A stretch of 64,000 nucleotides of DNA from contig NZ_BAGC01000023.1 of assembly GCF_000308655.1 (NCBI RefSeq), positions 46,651-110,650 on the forward strand. The letters are read 5' to 3'. The notes below the pieces were generated by a model that was not told where the DNA came from, made no database searches, and worked only from the letters and a program-made list of their open reading frames with translations. This DNA is from Nocardia niigatensis NBRC 100131. Lineage in GTDB: Bacteria > Actinomycetota > Actinomycetes > Mycobacteriales > Mycobacteriaceae. Shown here piece by piece: positions 9,255 to 17,566 of the stretch. How positions within the stretch are numbered: the first letter of the stretch is position 1; each line of letters starts with the position of its first letter. A program made the translations under genes and the position numbers.

Positions 9255-10861
9255 CGGCGCGGCGAGAACAGGCGGCGCGGCCGCAGGTCCTGTTCGATCA
9301 GCCGGGCCGCGCTGCGTCCGCTCGCACCGGACACCCCGCCGCCGGGATGCGTGGAGGCACCCGTGAGATACAGCCCCGGCGCGCCCGGAACCCGCTGCCC
9401 GGAGAGTTCGGGCAGCGGCCGCCACATGAACATCTGATCGATGGACATCTCGATGTGCATGACATTGCCGCCCAGCAGACCCATCTCGCGTTCCAGGTCG
9501 GCGGGTGTCTGCACGAAGCGCTGCGTCACCGTGCCCGCGAATCCGGGTGCGTGCGCGTCGACTTCGGCGATGATCCGATCGGCCTCACGGTCGGCGTGCT
9601 CCGGCCACGAACTACCGTCCGCCAGATCGTAGGGATGCCACTGCGACCACAGCGTCACCTGATGCTCGCCCGCAGGCGCGATGCTCGGATCCAGGGCGCT
9701 GAAACTCATGGCCAGCACGACCGGCCGCGGCGGCAGATCCCCGGCCAGCGCGGCGCCGTGGGCGCGGCGCAGCTCGCGGCGATCGGTGACGAGAAGTTGC
9801 AGGCCGTGGGCGGATTCGGCGGTCTCCGCGCCCGGATAGCGGGGCAGGTCGCTCAGCGCGGCCCGCACCACCATGCCGATGCCCGGTCCCACGCGAATGC
9901 GCCGCCGCCAGTCGGCGAGCACCCCCGCGTCGAATCCGCCCTGCTCCAACAGGTTCAGCGTGGTGAGGATGTGGGTGCCCGCGACGACCGTGTCCGCGCG
10001 CACGTTTCGCCCCTCCGCGGTGCGCACCACCCAACCGTCCCCGGCCCGGGTGAGGGCGGTGACCGCGTCCCCGGCACTCACGATGCCGCCATCCGATTCC
10101 AGCCGCGCCACCAGCGCCGTGGTCAGCGCCCCGCTGCCGCCGACCGCGCGCCCGGGCGGCAGCGTGTGCATGAGCGCCGCGAATCCCACCATGGGCGCGG
10201 ATCCGGGTTCGGACATGGGCGGTCCGGACTGCGCGCCGAACCAGGCCAGCGCCGCCTTCAACCGCTCACTGTCGAAGAGGCTGTCCAGCAGCGCGTCTCC
10301 GGTCTGCACCATCTCCCGGGACAGCGCCCCGCCGCTGGTGCGCCCGGTCGCGCCGGCGGCCTCGCGGGGGTCCATGCCCCAGAACGACTTCAGCAGGTGC
10401 CCGCCCGACGGCGTCCCCGAGAACGCCCGCATCACCCGGGCGCTGCGCGGCCCCCATACGCGCACGAACCGCCGATACGCCTCGGCGTCCCGTTCCCCGC
10501 ACGCGGCCGCGATGGACGCACAGGTCCGGTCCACGTCGCGATGGAACACGATCGGTGCCGACCCGCTCCCGGGCGGCGCGGGCGCGAAAGCCCATGGATC
10601 ACAGTCGATGTACCGCAGCCCGAACCGGGCCAGCTCCAGCTCCTCGATGATCCCGGTATGCCGGATCATGATGTGCGCGGACGAGCCCCGATCGACCAGA
10701 TGGCCCGGGAACCGCTCGACCGTGGACACCGCCCCGCCCAGCACGGTGTCGCGCTCGAGCACCTCCACCCGATGCCCGGCCCGCGCCAGATAGCAGGCCG
10801 CGACCAGCGCGTTGTGCCCGGAACCGACGATGACGACGCTGCGGGAATCGCCGCGCCTCAC
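9251..10861 (-). CDS. CrtI/CrtO-like FAD-dependent carotenoid oxidoreductase
   Basis: FAD-dependent amine-oxidase-fold protein of 536 aa, distinct from the CrtI at 1530. The N-terminal fingerprint is VVIVGSGHNALVAACYLARAGHRVEVLERD. The C-terminal block LYLTGASTHPGGGVSGASG is typical of CrtI, CrtO and CrtD relatives. Members desaturate, ketolate or isomerise carotenoids, and the exact reaction cannot be read from the sequence. The GTG start at 10861 overlaps the GNAT stop as GTGA, and its stop overlaps the cruF start as ATGA, so the three genes are translationally coupled. Together with cruF and the GT2 gene it suggests an end-group-modified, glycosylated carotenoid. Confidence 0.85.
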   Translation of the reverse strand: MRRGDSRSVVIVGSGHNALVAACYLARAGHRVEVLERDTVLGGAVSTVERFPGHLVDRGSSAHIMIRHTGIIEELELARFGLRYIDCDPWAFAPAPPGSGSAPIVFHRDVDRTCASIAAACGERDAEAYRRFVRVWGPRSARVMRAFSGTPSGGHLLKSFWGMDPREAAGATGRTSGGALSREMVQTGDALLDSLFDSERLKAALAWFGAQSGPPMSEPGSAPMVGFAALMHTLPPGRAVGGSGALTTALVARLESDGGIVSAGDAVTALTRAGDGWVVRTAEGRNVRADTVVAGTHILTTLNLLEQGGFDAGVLADWRRRIRVGPGIGMVVRAALSDLPRYPGAETAESAHGLQLLVTDRRELRRAHGAALAGDLPPRPVVLAMSFSALDPSIAPAGEHQVTLWSQWHPYDLADGSSWPEHADREADRIIAEVDAHAPGFAGTVTQRFVQTPADLEREMGLLGGNVMHIEMSIDQMFMWRPLPELSGQRVPGAPGLYLTGASTHPGGGVSGASGRSAARLIEQDLRPRRLFSPRR

Positions 10862-11469
10862 AGGGGCAGCCGCCGGCCGAGCACCGCGAATCGCCGGGTA
10901 TCGCCGGAGAAGATGAAGTGCCGCACCACATCCCCGAACCCCTGCCGCCGATACAGCCGCCAGGCCCGGTTGGATTCCCGATCCACCTCGGGCGTGGACA
11001 GCAGCACGGTCCGTTCGGGCCGGTTCTGCAGCAGCCGGGTCAGCAGGATCTCGCCGAGCCCACGGCCCTGCGCGGCCGGGTGCACGTGCAGCTCGGTGAG
11101 CTCGAAGTAGTCCGAAAGCAGTTCCCGCGCGGCGTGTTCGGGCCATCCGGTGCGCCGCATGCCGCTGTACACCTGCTGATGCCACCACTGGTGCGGCGCC
11201 CCGTGATACCCGTAGGCGATGGCCACGATGGGCGCGGTCCGCAGGTCGAGCCGTCCGTCGTCATCGGGCAGCACCGCCGCCACGGCCTGCCAGCCGGGCC
11301 GGGTGGTGTGCTCGGTCCACATCGGTGCGCGCTGATGCTCGGTGCCGCGCGGATAATCCATCGCCGCCACGTAGACCGAGAGGGCGTCGTGGAGCCGGTG
11401 CCGCAGGGTAGCGGCCGGCAGATCGACCACCACGGGCGCGGGCGTCGGTTTGGGGGTGACTGCGGTCAT
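10858..11469 (-). CDS. GNAT-family N-acetyltransferase (Rv2170-like)
   Basis: Acetyl-CoA-dependent acetyltransferase of 203 aa, first gene of the leftward five-gene operon. The acetyl-CoA-binding loop is seen in LHVHPAAQGRGLGEILLTRLL (Q/RxxGxG type), and the following strand/helix contains DRESNRAWRLYRRQGF. It matches the position of M. tuberculosis Rv2170, which also adjoins lppM and has been reported to acetylate isoniazid. The natural substrate is unknown. ATG 11469 was chosen because the region further upstream belongs to the divergent promoter with the HEPN-like gene. Confidence 0.82.
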   Translation of the reverse strand: MTAVTPKPTPAPVVVDLPAATLRHRLHDALSVYVAAMDYPRGTEHQRAPMWTEHTTRPGWQAVAAVLPDDDGRLDLRTAPIVAIAYGYHGAPHQWWHQQVYSGMRRTGWPEHAARELLSDYFELTELHVHPAAQGRGLGEILLTRLLQNRPERTVLLSTPEVDRESNRAWRLYRRQGFGDVVRHFIFSGDTRRFAVLGRRLPL

Positions 11470-11678
11470 CGGCTGGACGCAACTCTCGTTGGCGCGGACG
11501 GATGGGATCGACAGTAGCGCCACGTAGGGGCGTCAACTTGTCGGTGGGTCTGTCTATATTCAAACCCACGAGAAACCTTCGAATATCTGTTCGATCTTTC
11601 CAGCGGGCGAAATGCCTGATCGGGACCGAATGTCCTCGCGGAAGACGAATCAGGTGTGCGAGTGGGGAGGTACCCGAA

Positions 11679-12119
11679 ATGAGCGGGAAAACTGAACGGC
11701 CGGGCCATCCCGGCCGCGCCGGCGATCTACTGCGCAAGGCGGACGGCCTGTTGCAGGAAGCCCAGGGGGAATCAGATCCGGCCGAGCGCTTCCGCACCGC
11801 CTACCTCGCGGCGCTGCGCGGCGCGGGCGCGGTGCTGGCCCTGACCGGAGCAGACCGCGCGCCGCGTGCGCGTTCTCGCAACGCCTGGGTCCTGATGCAG
11901 CGCGCGGCACCGGAATTCGTGATGTGGGCCGACTATTTCACGGGTCAATCCGAGACCCGGGCGGCCCTGGAGGCTGGGCTGCCGCGGCCCATCGATGATC
12001 GGCGCGCGGACGAGTTCGCTTCGCGGGTAAACGCATTCCTGCACGACGTGGCGGATCTGCTGGCCGCCGCGGCTCGACAGCGTCCCAGTTCAGGGTGGGT
12101 AACCGGAATGCTGGCGTGA
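11679..12119 (+). CDS. SAV_6107-type HEPN-domain protein
   Basis: Small, mostly helical protein of 146 aa resembling the SAV_6107 family of HEPN-like proteins conserved upstream of mraZ in actinobacteria. The segment AERFRTAYLAALRGAGAVLALTGA and the following helices (NAWVLMQRAAPEFVMWADYF) give the characteristic helical bundle. No catalytic HEPN RxxxxH motif is evident, so an RNase role is not supported. ATG 11679 follows the Shine-Dalgarno sequence GGGGAGG at 11664-11670. The longer frame from 11502 enters the divergent promoter region and is rejected. Confidence 0.78.
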   Translation: MSGKTERPGHPGRAGDLLRKADGLLQEAQGESDPAERFRTAYLAALRGAGAVLALTGADRAPRARSRNAWVLMQRAAPEFVMWADYFTGQSETRAALEAGLPRPIDDRRADEFASRVNAFLHDVADLLAAAARQRPSSGWVTGMLA

Positions 12120-12130
12120 GTATCGGCGAG

Positions 12131-12227
12131 TAGGTGGTAGCGGTCTGATCGAACTCGTATTATTGGTGGCAGACAGCCGCCAAGGTCGGCTATCCGTCGC
12201 TTACCCGGAGGCGACCGCCACCACCTA
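12131..12227 (+). promoter_or_regulatory. structured element before the DUF3040 gene
   Basis: A 15-nt arm at 12131-12145 pairs with 12213-12227 with a single mismatch. Nested inside is an 8-bp hairpin (12163-12170 with 12176-12183, one G-U pair). The element ends 5 nt before the ribosome site of the DUF3040 gene. It could be a cis-regulatory RNA, a terminator/processing site after the HEPN-like gene, or a protein-binding site. A TATTAT box at 12158-12163 would start transcription inside it. Confidence 0.5.
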
Positions 12228-12244
12228 GTGCCGGGGGAGGTACC

Positions 12245-12670
12245 GTGCCACTCTCCGAGCACGAGCAGCGCATGCTCGAACAGATCGAGAGCGCGCTCTA
12301 TGCTGAGGATCCGAAGTTCGCCTCGACTGTTCGGGGCGGACGGTTACGTTCTGCCACTGGTCGACGCAGACTTCAGGCGGCCGCCCTGTTCGTCCTCGGT
12401 CTGTTTCTATTGGTGGCCGGTATTGCCGCTCCGTTCAAGCCGGGCGGCTTCCCGATCATCAGTCTGGTCGGATTCATCGTCATGTTCGGCGCGGGTGTGC
12501 TGTTGCTGATCGGTGGCCCTCGGATGAGCGCGCCGAGCGGGCGTGGCGCCGACACGCATCCCAGTGCGGGTGGCGCTCCCGGCGCCGGCCGTGGCAAGCC
12601 CCGCAAGCAGGGCGGGTTCTCCGCGCGGATGGAGGACCGGTTCCGCAAGAGGTTCGAACAGGACAGTTGA
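12245..12670 (+). CDS. DUF3040 membrane protein (Rv2169c-like)
   Basis: Conserved actinobacterial membrane protein of 141 aa. The N-terminal DUF3040 signature MPLSEHEQRMLEQIESALYAEDPKFAS is followed by two transmembrane helices (about residues 44-61 and 68-89) and a basic Gly/Pro-rich cytosolic tail. The GTG start at 12245 has a strong ribosome site (GGGGGAGG, 12233-12240). It occupies the same position relative to lppM and mraZ as Rv2169c. Function is unknown. A strong hairpin follows at 12748-12789, isolating it from mraZ. Confidence 0.85.
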   Translation: MPLSEHEQRMLEQIESALYAEDPKFASTVRGGRLRSATGRRRLQAAALFVLGLFLLVAGIAAPFKPGGFPIISLVGFIVMFGAGVLLLIGGPRMSAPSGRGADTHPSAGGAPGAGRGKPRKQGGFSARMEDRFRKRFEQDS

Positions 12671-12747
12671 CCGGGCTGCCGTGCCGCCGAGGGCTTTCGG
12701 CGCCGCGCGGCAGCGGACCGTGATCGACTAACCGGAGCTCCAGCGAC

Positions 12748-12789
12748 ACGCCGTGGCGCCACACCGATTTGGGTGTGGCGCCACGGCGT
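12748..12789 (+). terminator. strong hairpin terminator after the DUF3040 gene
   Basis: Perfect 18-bp arms, 12748-12765 and 12772-12789, around a 6-nt loop, followed by a short T-rich stretch. It separates the DUF3040 transcript from the mraZ promoter. Between 12790 and 13040 I see no convincing gene; open frames there lack a ribosome site and family similarity. Confidence 0.75.
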
Positions 12790-13040
12790 TTCTCGTTGGT
12801 GCCGATGCGGCGTGTCGAGAGTTCTCCAGGATTCCCCACACCTCCCCACGGGAGTGTCCCACCGCGCCCCGCATGTGCCGGAAATGCACGCTATCTGCGG
12901 GTTTGCTGGCGGTTGTCGGATGCTCGCCGACGCGCGTCGCGCGTGTCGGGGGAACTGCGCGAAATCTTCCCCACCCCTGTGATAGCTGGTGTGACCTGCG
13001 AAGTTCGCCAAGCGGGGACCGAGATCACCGACGCTTTCGA

Positions 13041-13072
13041 TTGAAAGTGGGGGAAAGTGGGGTAATGTGGAG
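13041..13072 (+). promoter_or_regulatory. dcw promoter with three MraZ boxes
   Basis: TTGAAA (13041-13046), a 16-nt spacer and TAATGT (13063-13068) form a sigma-A-type promoter. Overlaid on it are three direct repeats TGGGG, TGGGG, TGGAG starting at 13048, 13058 and 13068, exactly 10 bp apart. This is the TGGGN array with 5-bp spacers known to be bound by MraZ. The boxes cover the spacer and the -10, so bound MraZ would block RNA polymerase. Confidence 0.8.
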
Positions 13073-13129
13073 CCCGCACTACAGGAGGCCGAACAGTCGA
13101 GAGGGTGATCCGGCAGGAGGTGTCGAGAT

Positions 13130-13561
13130 TTGTTTCTCGGTACCTATACCCCTCGGTTGGACGACAAAGGGCGACTGACGTTGCCTGCGAAGTTCCGGGA
13201 CGAGCTGGCGGGAGGGTTGATGGTCACGAAAGGACAGGACCACAGCCTTGCCGTGTATCCCAAGGACGAGTTCACCGCGCTGGCGCGGAGAGCCGCGGCG
13301 GCATCCCGGTCCAACCCGCAGGCCCGTGCGTTCGTCCGGGCCCTGGCGGCTTCCAGCGATGAGCAACGTCCGGACGCGCAGGGCCGGATCATGCTGTCGG
13401 CCGAGCATCGCCGCTACGCCAATCTGTCCAAGGATTGCGTAGTGATCGGTTCGGTCGACTTCCTCGAAATATGGGACAAGACGGCGTGGGATTCCTATCT
13501 CGCCGAGCACGAGGAGGATTACTCGCAGGCCAGAGACGAGTCGCTGGGCGGGATCTTCTAG
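13130..13561 (+). CDS. mraZ: transcriptional regulator MraZ
   Basis: 143-aa MraZ with its two AbrB-like SpoVT modules. The first contains [17 protein letters not shown] and the second contains [18 protein letters not shown]. MraZ binds TGGGN repeats and represses the division/cell wall cluster and itself; matching repeats lie 60-80 bp upstream. The start is a TTG at 13130, giving [14 protein letters not shown], which is the family's standard N-terminus, with AGGAGG at 13115-13120. TTG instead of ATG or GTG suggests low translation. rsmH follows after 185 nt. Confidence 0.94.
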   Translation: MFLGTYTPRLDDKGRLTLPAKFRDELAGGLMVTKGQDHSLAVYPKDEFTALARRAAAASRSNPQARAFVRALAASSDEQRPDAQGRIMLSAEHRRYANLSKDCVVIGSVDFLEIWDKTAWDSYLAEHEEDYSQARDESLGGIF

Positions 13562-13746
13562 CCCGCAGCGAGGCGAGTGCCCTGCGGCCTCTGCCCGACA
13601 CCGACCCTGACGTACTTCCCCAACGCCAGGTGCGGTGCTTCGGTCAGAGACCACGGGGCATTCGCCCAACTTCGAAGGTCCTTTTCGCTGGCGACCCCAT
13701 GCGGCCGTGCGAATGAACGTGAGGCAGGAAATTCCGGGAGGTCCAG

Positions 13747-14727
13747 GTGCACCGAAGCAGTGACGGCCCCCGCCATGTTCCGGTTCTCCTGCATCGCGCC
13801 GACGAAATCCTCGGTCCCGCACTGCATTCGGCGGGCGCGGTCTACCTGGATTGCACGCTGGGCCTCGGCGGTCACGCCGAGTACTTCCTGCAGACGTATC
13901 CGAACATCCGCCTGGTCGGGCTGGATCGCGACACCACCGCGCTGAAGCTGGCGGGTGAGCGACTCGCGCCGTTCCAGGACCGGATCACCCTGGTGCACAC
14001 CAGGTATGACGACATCCCGGCCGCGCTGGAGCAGGCCGGTTTGCCCGTCAAGGGTTCGGTCAGCGCGATCCTGATGGATCTGGGTGTGTCCTCGATGCAG
14101 CTGGACGAGGCCGAACGCGGCTTCGCCTACTCCATCGACGCACCGCTGGACATGCGGATGGACTCCAGTACCGGCCCCACCGCCGCCGACGTGCTCAATA
14201 CCTACAGTCACGGCGAGTTGGCCCGGGTGCTGAAAACCTATGGCGAGGAACGCTTCGCGGGCAAGATCGCCGCGGAGATCGTGCGGCGCCGGCAGCGCAC
14301 CCCGTTCACCACCAGCGCGCAGCTGGTGGAGCTGCTCTACGACACCATCCCCGCGGCGGCCCGGCGCACGGGCGGGCATCCGGCCAAGCGCACCTTCCAG
14401 GCGCTGCGGGTGGAGGTGAACCGGGAACTGGAGTCCCTGGAGGCCGCGCTGCCCGCCGCGCTGGACGCGCTGGCCCCGGGTGGCCGCATCGTGGTGATGA
14501 GCTACCAGTCCCTGGAGGACCGGGTGGTGAAAGCGGAGCTGGCCAAGCGGTCGGTCTCGCGCACGCCGCTGGATCTGCCGGTCGAATTGCCGGGCATGGG
14601 ACCGGAATTCAGGATTCTGACCCGCGGCGCGGAGAAGGCGACCGAGCAGGAGATCGAGGAGAACCCGCGGGCCGCTCCGGTGCGCATGCGGGCGGCGGAA
14701 CGGATCGTAGGGGAGGAGCAATCGTGA
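13747..14727 (+). CDS. rsmH: 16S rRNA (cytosine(1402)-N(4))-methyltransferase
   Basis: SAM-dependent methyltransferase RsmH (MraW) of 326 aa, which N4-methylates C1402 in the decoding centre of 16S rRNA. N-terminal [13 protein letters not shown] and the SAM motif [16 protein letters not shown] are present, as are [12 protein letters not shown] and [15 protein letters not shown]. The GTG start at 13747 follows GGGAGG. Its stop overlaps a GTG that opens a 20-codon micro-ORF leading exactly to the ftsL start. Confidence 0.95.
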   Translation: MHRSSDGPRHVPVLLHRADEILGPALHSAGAVYLDCTLGLGGHAEYFLQTYPNIRLVGLDRDTTALKLAGERLAPFQDRITLVHTRYDDIPAALEQAGLPVKGSVSAILMDLGVSSMQLDEAERGFAYSIDAPLDMRMDSSTGPTAADVLNTYSHGELARVLKTYGEERFAGKIAAEIVRRRQRTPFTTSAQLVELLYDTIPAAARRTGGHPAKRTFQALRVEVNRELESLEAALPAALDALAPGGRIVVMSYQSLEDRVVKAELAKRSVSRTPLDLPVELPGMGPEFRILTRGAEKATEQEIEENPRAAPVRMRAAERIVGEEQS

Positions 14728-14786
14728 GGTTCCGGGGCACGACGGCACGCCGGGCGGGCATCCGCTGGATCGGAGCCGCACGATGA
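14724..14786 (+). CDS. bridging micro-ORF between rsmH and ftsL (20 codons)
   Basis: Opens with GTG overlapping the rsmH stop (GTGA) and closes with TGA overlapping the ftsL ATG (ATGA). GGGAGGAG at 14710-14717 is a good ribosome site for it. The 20-aa product is Arg-rich and ends Gly-Ala-Ala-Arg. It may serve only to pass ribosomes from rsmH to ftsL, which otherwise lacks a clear ribosome site. Confidence 0.4.
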   Translation: MRFRGTTARRAGIRWIGAAR

Positions 14787-15466
14787 CGATCAGGACGCAG
14801 GCGACGGGCCGGGGGGCTCGCCGGGTGCAGGCCGCCGAACGGGTGAAATCGGGTGCGGCGCAACGGGCCTACGCGCGCCGTCGCAATCGGGAGGGCGGGA
14901 CCGACCTGCCGGGTATGCGCCGGGGCCGGCGCAGCGATCCGATGCCGCGCGGCCGGATGTCCTTCGTGGCCACCATCATCGCGCTGCTGGGCTGTGGCCT
15001 GGCGTTGACGCTGCTGCTCACCACCCGCGCCACCGAGGACAGCTATCAGCTCGGCGATCAGCGCCGCGCCAATCAGAAGCTGTCCGACGAGCGGGACGCG
15101 CTGCAGCGTGAGGTCGCCTCCGCCGATTCGGCTCCCGAATTGGCCAAGCGCGCGGCCGAACTCGGCATGATCCCGGCCAAGGATCCGGCGCGGCTGCTGA
15201 TCGGCCCGGACGGCCAGGTCACCGTGGTCGGCAATCCGCAGCCCGCGCAGGGCGCGCCCGCGCCACCGCTCAACACCACGCCGTCGGCCGCCGCGCAGGC
15301 GCCGAAGCTGCAGCAGTCCCAGGGCGAGCGGGTGGTCCCGGTGACCACGACGCCGGCCCCGCCGGTCGCGGCCGTGCCGACCACCACCGCCGCGAATCCC
15401 GTTCCGGCGGCGCCGGTCACGACTCCGCAGAACCCGCAGGTCCAGGCGAACGGAGCGCCCCGGTGA
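14783..15466 (+). CDS. ftsL: cell division protein FtsL-like (Rv2164c family)
   Basis: Bitopic division protein of 227 aa at the FtsL position. A basic cytosolic N-terminus of about 58 residues leads to one transmembrane helix (about 60-80), then a short coiled coil (LGDQRRANQKLSDERDALQREVAS). A Pro/Thr/Ala-rich extracytoplasmic tail runs from about residue 140 to the end. FtsL scaffolds FtsQ and FtsB and activates FtsW-FtsI. The first coiled-coil turns and ELAKRAAELGMIPAKDPARL are the most conserved parts in actinobacteria. A second micro-ORF bridges its stop to ftsI. Confidence 0.85.
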   Translation: MTIRTQATGRGARRVQAAERVKSGAAQRAYARRRNREGGTDLPGMRRGRRSDPMPRGRMSFVATIIALLGCGLALTLLLTTRATEDSYQLGDQRRANQKLSDERDALQREVASADSAPELAKRAAELGMIPAKDPARLLIGPDGQVTVVGNPQPAQGAPAPPLNTTPSAAAQAPKLQQSQGERVVPVTTTPAPPVAAVPTTTAANPVPAAPVTTPQNPQVQANGAPR

Positions 15467-15501
15467 CCCGCATCGCGCCGGCGATCGAGGCTGCTCGATG
15501 A
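15463..15501 (+). CDS. bridging micro-ORF between ftsL and ftsI (12 codons)
   Basis: GTG overlaps the ftsL stop (GTGA) and TGA overlaps the ftsI ATG (ATGA), the same geometry as the micro-ORF at 14724. The 12-aa product ends Glu-Ala-Ala-Arg, echoing the Gly-Ala-Ala-Arg ending of the first. Probably a translational-coupling device rather than a functional peptide. Confidence 0.35.
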   Translation: MTRIAPAIEAAR

Positions 15502-17456
15502 GCCCAACCCGCGCGGGGCGCGGGCGCGATTCCGGCCGGGGCCGGTCCGATTCCGGTCGGGGGCGGGTCGCCGCCACGGGCCGGAGCCGGTCGGGTTCCG
15601 GCCGGGCCGGTTCGGGGCCGGGCCGGCAGTCGAGACCGCGGCCCGCTCCGGGACTGGACTCGAGCACGCGATTCCGGTTCGGGGTGGGCCGGCTGGTGAT
15701 GCTGGTGGCGCTCGCCGTTGCGGCCATCCAATTGCTGTGGGTGCAGAGTGTTTCCGCGCCGAAGCTGTCGGCGGAGGCGGCCAGCCAGCGCACCGTGAAG
15801 GTGGCCGATCCGGCTGCCCGGGGGCCGATCACGGACCGGTACGGGAAGTCGCTGGCGTTCACGATCGCGGCGAAGGAGCTGAGCTTCCAGCCGGTGCGGG
15901 TGCGCAAGGATCTGGCGGACGCGCACGAGAAGTCGCCGAAGACCGCCCCGGATCCGAACGACCGGCTGGCGGCCATCGCCAAGTACATGCACGACAAGCT
16001 GGGCAAAGACGCGCCCGAGAAGGACATTCTGGCGAAGCTGAAGAGCGATGAGCCGTTCGTGTATCTGGCGCGGAACGTGGATCCCCGGATCGCCTCCGAC
16101 ATCACCCTGCAGTTCCCCGAGGTCGGGATGGACCGCCAGGACATGCGCGAGTATCCGGGTGGATCGCTGGCCGCCAACGTGATCGGCGCGACCGGCTGGG
16201 ATGGGCACGGCCAGATCGGCCTGGAGTCCTCGATGGACGCGCTGCTGGCCGGCTCCGACGGCTCGGAGACCTACGACCGCGGCTCCGATGGCGCGGTGAT
16301 CCCGGGCTCCTGGCGTGACCGCCAGCCCGCGGTGAACGGCTTCGGCGTCGAGCTCACCCTGGATTCGGATCTGCAGTACTACGTGCAGCAGCAGGTGCAG
16401 CAGGCCAAGGATCTCTCCGGCGCGAGCGCGGCCTCGGCGGTGGTGCTGGACGTGCACACCGGCCAGGTGCTGGCCATGGCCAATGACAACACCTTCAATC
16501 CCGCCATGGGACCGCAGTATTGGTCCACCACCGACCTGGGCAACCCGTCGGTGCAGGAGGTGTTCGAGCCGGGTTCGGTGAACAAGATCGTCACCGCGGC
16601 CGCGGCCATCGAGTACGGCCTCACCACTCCCGATGAGGTGCACCAGGTTCCGGGCAGCATCTACATGGGCGGTGTCACCGTGCACGACGCCTGGGAGCAC
16701 GGCGTCGCCCCGTACACCACCACCGGCGTCTTCGGTAAGTCCTCGAACGTGGGGACCCTCATGCTGGCGCAGCGCGTCGGCGAGGACCGCTATTTCGACA
16801 TGATCAAGAAGTTCGGCCTGGGCCAGCGCACCGGCGTCGGCCTGCCGGGTGAGAGCGCGGGCGTGGTGCCCGCCCGGGACCAGTGGTCCGGCTCCACCTT
16901 CGCGAATCTGCCCATCGGCCAGGGTCTTTCGATGACGACGCTGCAAATGACCGGCATGTACCAGGCCATCGCCAATGACGGCGTGCGGATTCCGCCGCGC
17001 ATCGTGAAGGCCAAGATCGCCCCGGACGGCACCCGCACCGAGGAGGAGCCGCCGGAGGGCGTCAAGGTGGTCACCCCGCAGACCGCGCAGACGCTGCGCC
17101 AGATGTTCCAGGCGATCGTCCAGAAGGATCCGCGTGGCATCCAGAGCGGCACCGGCAGTCCGGCGGCCGTGGAGGGCTATCAGATCGCGGGCAAGACCGG
17201 CACCGCGCAGCAGATCGACCCGAAGTGCCGCTGTTATTCCAGCGACCGCTACTGGATCACCTTCGCGGGCATGGCCCCCGCCGACAATCCGCGCTATGTG
17301 ATCGGCATGATGCTGGACGCCCCGGTGCGCAGCTCCGACGGCAGCGGCGGCGGTTCGGCCGCGCCCCTGTTCCACAGCATCGCCTCGTGGCTGTTGCAGC
17401 GCGACCGCATCCCCCCGTCACCGCCCGCCAAACAGCTGATTCTGCAGGCGAGTTAG
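15498..17456 (+). CDS. ftsI: septal peptidoglycan transpeptidase FtsI (PbpB, class B PBP3)
   Basis: 652-aa class B penicillin-binding protein, the D,D-transpeptidase of the divisome. The cytosolic N-terminus (1-62) is very Arg/Gly/Ser-rich, with 13 Arg in the first 50 residues. One transmembrane helix spans about 64-84. The catalytic motifs are S360-V-N-K363, S415-S-N and K566-T-G-T569. The dimerisation/pedestal region contains ARGPITDRYGKSLA. In mycobacteria PbpB works with FtsW and Wag31, both encoded in this window. ATG 15498 follows ATCGAGG. A 9-bp hairpin lies between this gene and murE. Confidence 0.95.
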   Translation: MSPTRAGRGRDSGRGRSDSGRGRVAATGRSRSGSGRAGSGPGRQSRPRPAPGLDSSTRFRFGVGRLVMLVALAVAAIQLLWVQSVSAPKLSAEAASQRTVKVADPAARGPITDRYGKSLAFTIAAKELSFQPVRVRKDLADAHEKSPKTAPDPNDRLAAIAKYMHDKLGKDAPEKDILAKLKSDEPFVYLARNVDPRIASDITLQFPEVGMDRQDMREYPGGSLAANVIGATGWDGHGQIGLESSMDALLAGSDGSETYDRGSDGAVIPGSWRDRQPAVNGFGVELTLDSDLQYYVQQQVQQAKDLSGASAASAVVLDVHTGQVLAMANDNTFNPAMGPQYWSTTDLGNPSVQEVFEPGSVNKIVTAAAAIEYGLTTPDEVHQVPGSIYMGGVTVHDAWEHGVAPYTTTGVFGKSSNVGTLMLAQRVGEDRYFDMIKKFGLGQRTGVGLPGESAGVVPARDQWSGSTFANLPIGQGLSMTTLQMTGMYQAIANDGVRIPPRIVKAKIAPDGTRTEEEPPEGVKVVTPQTAQTLRQMFQAIVQKDPRGIQSGTGSPAAVEGYQIAGKTGTAQQIDPKCRCYSSDRYWITFAGMAPADNPRYVIGMMLDAPVRSSDGSGGGSAAPLFHSIASWLLQRDRIPPSPPAKQLILQAS

Positions 17457-17566
17457 AGCAGGAAGCGGATGGTCGTGACACCGGCCGCCGCCGATGCGCG
17501 CACCGGCGGGTGACCGAACTGCGCCGCGCCGATCGCGCGGCGATCGAACACAGGTAACCTGACACG

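Noticed and set aside
11502..11678. N-terminal extension of the HEPN-like protein
   Set aside because: It reads through the divergent promoter region; ATG 11679 has a strong ribosome site.
12753..13178. 141-aa plus-strand frame between the DUF3040 gene and mraZ
   Set aside because: No ribosome site or family similarity, and it overlaps the terminator and the MraZ operator.
14724..14786. Alternative ftsL start at the GTG overlapping the rsmH stop
   Set aside because: That GTG is in another frame and reaches a stop exactly at the ftsL ATG, so it cannot extend FtsL; it is reported as a micro-ORF instead.
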